Below are positions 33,669 to 36,324 of a stretch of 36,324 nucleotides of DNA, in pieces. The notes beneath the pieces are model-generated. The model saw only the letters and a list, made by a program, of their open reading frames with translations, was not told where the DNA came from and did not search any database. Position 1 is the first letter of the stretch. Every line of letters starts with the position of its first letter. Both the position numbers and the translations under genes were made by a program. This DNA is from Terriglobales bacterium (lineage in GTDB: Bacteria > Acidobacteriota > Terriglobia > Terriglobales > SCQP01), in the NCBI GenBank assembly GCA_025451775.1, contig JANWJU010000032.1, positions 1-36,324 of the forward strand, in the 5' to 3' direction.

Positions 33669-35051
33669 ATGGCGGACAAGCTCTGGGGAGGGCGTTTCCG
33701 CGAGCCCAGCGCCGCCGCCTTCGAGCGCTTCTCGGAGTCGTTCGGCTACGACCGGCGGCTGGCGCTGGCCGAGATCCGGGGCTCGCGCGCCCACGCCCAA
33801 GGCCTCGCCGCCGCGGGGGTGCTGGACGCCGACGAGGCACGCCAGATCGAGACCGCCTTCGATCGCTTGGAAGCGGAGTTTCAAGCGGCCGTTCCGGAAC
33901 CGCAACCCGGAGTGGAGGACGTCCATACCTACGTGTTTCAGCGGTTGGAAGCTCTTGCTCCTGCCGCCGCCCGCAAGCTGCAAACCGGCCGCAGCCGCAA
34001 CGAACAGGTGGCGCTCGATTTGCGCCTCTACTTGATCGAGCAGCAACCGCGGCTCGAGCTGGGCGTGCGCGGGTTGGTGCAAGCGCTGGCGGCGTTCGCG
34101 CACCGGCACGCGGAGGTCATCATCCCCGGCTACACCCACTTGCAGCGCGCCCAGCCGGTATCGTTAGGCCACCACGCGCTTGCGTACGCCGAAATGCTGC
34201 TGCGCGATGCCGGGCGGCTGCGGGACGCCTACGCGCGGTTGAGCGTCTCGCCGCTGGGCAGCGGCGCGCTGGCGGGCACGCCGTATAACCTCGACCGCAA
34301 GGCGGCGGCGCACCAGCTGGGCTTGAAGGACATCACACAGAACAGCCTGGATGCGGTCAGCGACCGGGACTTCGCGATCGAGTTGGTGTTTGTCCTAAGC
34401 TTGCTGGGCGTGCACCTGTCGCGCTGGGCCGAGGATTGGATCCTGTATTCCAGCTCCGAGTTCGGCTGGCTGGTGTTGGGCGACGCTTACGCCACCGGCA
34501 GCAGCCTGATGCCGCAGAAGAAGAACCCCGACGCGCTGGAGCTCATTCGCGGCAAGAGCGCCCGCCAGATCGGGAATTTGACCCAGCTTCTGGTACTGCT
34601 CAAAGGCCTGCCGCTCGCCTACAACCGCGACCTGCAGGAGGATAAAGAGCCGGTGTTCGACGCCGTGGACACCGCCGCGGCGTGTTTGGAGATCGCCGCC
34701 GGCGTGGTCGCCACCACCGGCGTGGACGCCGCCCGTGCCGCGCGTGCCGCCAGTGACCCGGCGCTGCTCGCCACCGACTTGGCCGACGTGCTGGTGGCGG
34801 CGGGCGTGCCCTTCCACGAGGCGCACCAAGCGGTGGGCGCGATTGTTTCGCGGGCGCTGGAGGAGGGACGGGACTTCCGCGAGTTCACCGCGGCCGAGGT
34901 TGCCGCCTGTGCGCCCCAGCTGGCGGGCAAAGCGCTCGATGCTGCCGCGTGGCGTGCGCTTACGCCCGCCGTCTCGCTCGCACGCCGCGACGTGGTGGGC
35001 GGCACGGCGGTGGCACAGGTCCAGGAGCGAGCCCGGAAGTTACTTTTGTGA
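33669..35051 (+). CDS. argH: Argininosuccinate lyase
   Basis: 460 residues: KLWGGRFREP at the start, GYTHLQRAQPV near 155-165, and the fumarase-superfamily signature GSSLMPQKKNPD near 278-289, which holds the catalytic serine loop. It releases arginine and fumarate, the last step of the pathway. The ATG at 33669 gives the conserved N-terminus; longer frame extensions run into argG. Confidence 0.96.
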   Translation: MADKLWGGRFREPSAAAFERFSESFGYDRRLALAEIRGSRAHAQGLAAAGVLDADEARQIETAFDRLEAEFQAAVPEPQPGVEDVHTYVFQRLEALAPAAARKLQTGRSRNEQVALDLRLYLIEQQPRLELGVRGLVQALAAFAHRHAEVIIPGYTHLQRAQPVSLGHHALAYAEMLLRDAGRLRDAYARLSVSPLGSGALAGTPYNLDRKAAAHQLGLKDITQNSLDAVSDRDFAIELVFVLSLLGVHLSRWAEDWILYSSSEFGWLVLGDAYATGSSLMPQKKNPDALELIRGKSARQIGNLTQLLVLLKGLPLAYNRDLQEDKEPVFDAVDTAAACLEIAAGVVATTGVDAARAARAASDPALLATDLADVLVAAGVPFHEAHQAVGAIVSRALEEGRDFREFTAAEVAACAPQLAGKALDAAAWRALTPAVSLARRDVVGGTAVAQVQERARKLLL

Positions 35052-35057
35052 TAATGG

Positions 35058-35081
35058 AACGGTGAGCGCCGTTTCACCGTT
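35058..35081 (+). promoter_or_regulatory. Inverted repeat over the start codon of the YheT-like gene
   Basis: Perfect eight-base arms AACGGTGA (35058-35065) and TCACCGTT (35074-35081), eight bases apart. The GTG start lies in the left arm, so an RNA hairpin could hide it, or a protein could bind the DNA. Confidence 0.45.
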
Positions 35082-36051
35082 TGCACCTCCGTTTTGGCTG
35101 CGCAGCGGCCACGCCAATACTGTCTACTCGTTTCTGCGGCCGCGCGGCATCCGGCTGCCGGAGGCGCACGCGGACTGGATCTCCGCCGCGCCCGGGGTCG
35201 ACATCCTGGTGCGCAGCCACTGGCAAGCCTACCCGGCGCCGGCGCTGGTGCTGGTGCATGGCCTGGAGGGCACAAGCGAGGCCGGCTACATGCTCACCAC
35301 GGCGGCGTTGGCGCTGGCGCGGGGCTGGCACGTGCTGCGCATGAACGTGCGCGGCTGCGGCGACTCCGAGCCGCGCTGCGACACGCTCTACAACTCCGGC
35401 AAGAGCGAGGACGTGGCGCGCGTGCTGGAGTGGGTGGCGAGCCGTGGCATCAGAACCGGCATGGTGACCGGTGTGGCTCTCGGAGGCTTCTCCATGGGCG
35501 GGAACCTGGCCTTGAAGTGCGCCGCCGAGCTGCACCCTGAGGCGCGGCCCCGAGCCGTCGTGGCGGTGTCGCCCTGCCTCGATCTGGCGGCCTGCGCCCG
35601 CGCGCTGCACCGCAAGGTCAACTACTTCTACGAGCAGCGCTTCCTGCGCAGCTTGAAGCAGCGCCTGCGGCGCCATGCCGCCCGCTTTCCCGGCCGCTAT
35701 CCCCTGGAGAAGCTCGATGGCATGCGCTCGGTGCGGGATTTCGACGACGCCATCACCGCTCCCTTCACCGGCTACCGCGACGCCGACGACTACTACGCCC
35801 GCGCCAGCGCCGCGCGCGTGCTGGACGACATCCAGACGCCCACGCTGGTGCTGTACGCCGAGGACGACCCCTTCATTGTGATCACGCCTGCATCGCGCGC
35901 CCGCATGGCGGCCAACCCCTGGATGCAATTCGAGACGCTGCCCCACGGCGGCCACTGCGCCTTCATCAACTCCCGCCGCCATGGCGACAGCGTCTACTGG
36001 GCGGAAACGCGCCTGGTCGAATTCCTGGCCGAGTTCTGCCCGGCCCATTAA
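35062..36051 (+). CDS. YheT-like alpha/beta hydrolase
   Basis: 329 residues. HANTVYSFLRPRGIRLP matches the opening of YheT/ABHD1-3-like hydrolases. Catalytic residues are the serine in GGFSMGGN near 143, aspartate in YAEDDPF near 265 and histidine in GGHCAF near 297. RGCGDSEPR is the family's conserved loop after the oxyanion strand. Substrates are probably lipids or short-chain esters. The GTG at 35062 is eleven bases after argH and has a weak ribosome site. Confidence 0.85.
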   Translation: MSAVSPFAPPFWLRSGHANTVYSFLRPRGIRLPEAHADWISAAPGVDILVRSHWQAYPAPALVLVHGLEGTSEAGYMLTTAALALARGWHVLRMNVRGCGDSEPRCDTLYNSGKSEDVARVLEWVASRGIRTGMVTGVALGGFSMGGNLALKCAAELHPEARPRAVVAVSPCLDLAACARALHRKVNYFYEQRFLRSLKQRLRRHAARFPGRYPLEKLDGMRSVRDFDDAITAPFTGYRDADDYYARASAARVLDDIQTPTLVLYAEDDPFIVITPASRARMAANPWMQFETLPHGGHCAFINSRRHGDSVYWAETRLVEFLAEFCPAH

Positions 36052-36060
36052 TCGGGTATC

Positions 36061-36076
36061 CTGCCGGGTGCGGCAG
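36061..36076. terminator. Possible hairpin terminator between convergent genes
   Basis: CTGCCG-GGTG-CGGCAG forms a six-pair stem nine bases after the hydrolase stop, where two convergent genes meet. The T-run is weak. Confidence 0.4.
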
Positions 36077-36084
36077 CGTCACTT

Positions 36085-36324
36085 TCATGGAACGCTCCCC
36101 GGCTTCCGCGTTGCCTGCCACCGCAGGGGACAGAACTCGGCGAGGCGGCCGAAGTCGCGCTGATTCACGGTGACCACGGTGATGCCGGTGCGGGCCGCGC
36201 TGGTGGCGATCAGCGCGTCATTGGTCAGTCGAGCCTTGCCAATGCGCTCAAAGCCGTACTTTTCCGCCAGCCGCGCGAGGACCTTGCCGGCGTGTGTCCA
36301 GTCGCCGAGGTTGGGAACTAGAAC
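36085..36324 (-). CDS. PIN-domain toxin, C-terminal fragment cut by the window edge
   Basis: The visible 79 residues contain the PIN signature RLTNDALIATSAARTGITVV followed by TVNQRDFGRL, the C-terminal half of VapC-like ribonucleases with two of the active-site aspartates. The N-terminus and any antitoxin lie beyond position 36324. This is the third PIN toxin in the window. Confidence 0.8.
   Translation of the reverse strand, partial: VLVPNLGDWTHAGKVLARLAEKYGFERIGKARLTNDALIATSAARTGITVVTVNQRDFGRLAEFCPLRWQATRKPGSVP

Overview
The window is GC-rich, densely packed bacterial chromosome. It most likely comes from an Acidobacteriota genome or a close relative. This is inferred from four things: a six-gene alternative complex III operon fused to an aa3-type cytochrome oxidase operon, a UbiA-like prenyltransferase of the menaquinone type, an HNH nuclease of the sort common in that phylum, and short heptamer repeats. 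There is no rRNA, tRNA, CRISPR array, transposase or phage gene, so this is core chromosome carrying small accessory insertions.

Layout. 1-1625 (minus): the cut-off start of an HNH endonuclease, comF, and a DksA/TraR-type regulator. 1876-5285: a TPR membrane protein, then a divergent pair of secreted carbohydrate-related proteins (a GH50/agarase-like protein and an F5/8-type protein). 5293-6979 (minus): an NTF2-like protein, a NUDIX-like protein, and a PIN/ribbon-helix-helix toxin-antitoxin pair. 7117-8623: a P-loop kinase fused to a dCMP deaminase, and a bacterial RRM protein. 9088-22305: one respiratory operon, actABCDEF, a diheme cytochrome c, coxB, coxA, ctaG, a 60-residue membrane protein and coxC. 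Electrons from quinol would pass through alternative complex III and its cytochromes to the aa3 oxidase. 22302-24482: a nuclease-like gene, a FitAB-type toxin-antitoxin pair, and ubiA coupled to the toxin gene. 24479-30749: a secreted beta-sandwich protein, tsaD, a DUF2071 protein, an alpha/beta hydrolase, a DedA protein, an MBL-fold hydrolase, a membrane protein and a zinc-ribbon protein. 30949-35051: argR-argF-argG-argH behind a clear pair of ArgR operators. 35062-36324: a YheT-like hydrolase and the end of a further PIN toxin.

Most neighbouring genes on one strand overlap by 4-14 bases, often as ATGA or GTGA, so translational coupling is the rule.

The most unusual signals are repeats rather than genes. 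One is an 84-bp element found in two copies, one intergenic (9667-9750) and one forming exactly 28 in-frame codons of a secreted protein (24560-24643). A second family of roughly 105-125 bp imperfect repeats lies between genes. Tandem tracts of 7- or 14-base units sit exactly at the translation starts of three genes, including the haem lipoprotein actE, where a change in copy number would shift the reading frame. Both complete toxin-antitoxin pairs carry a 15-bp palindrome of the same 6-3-6 design inside their promoters.
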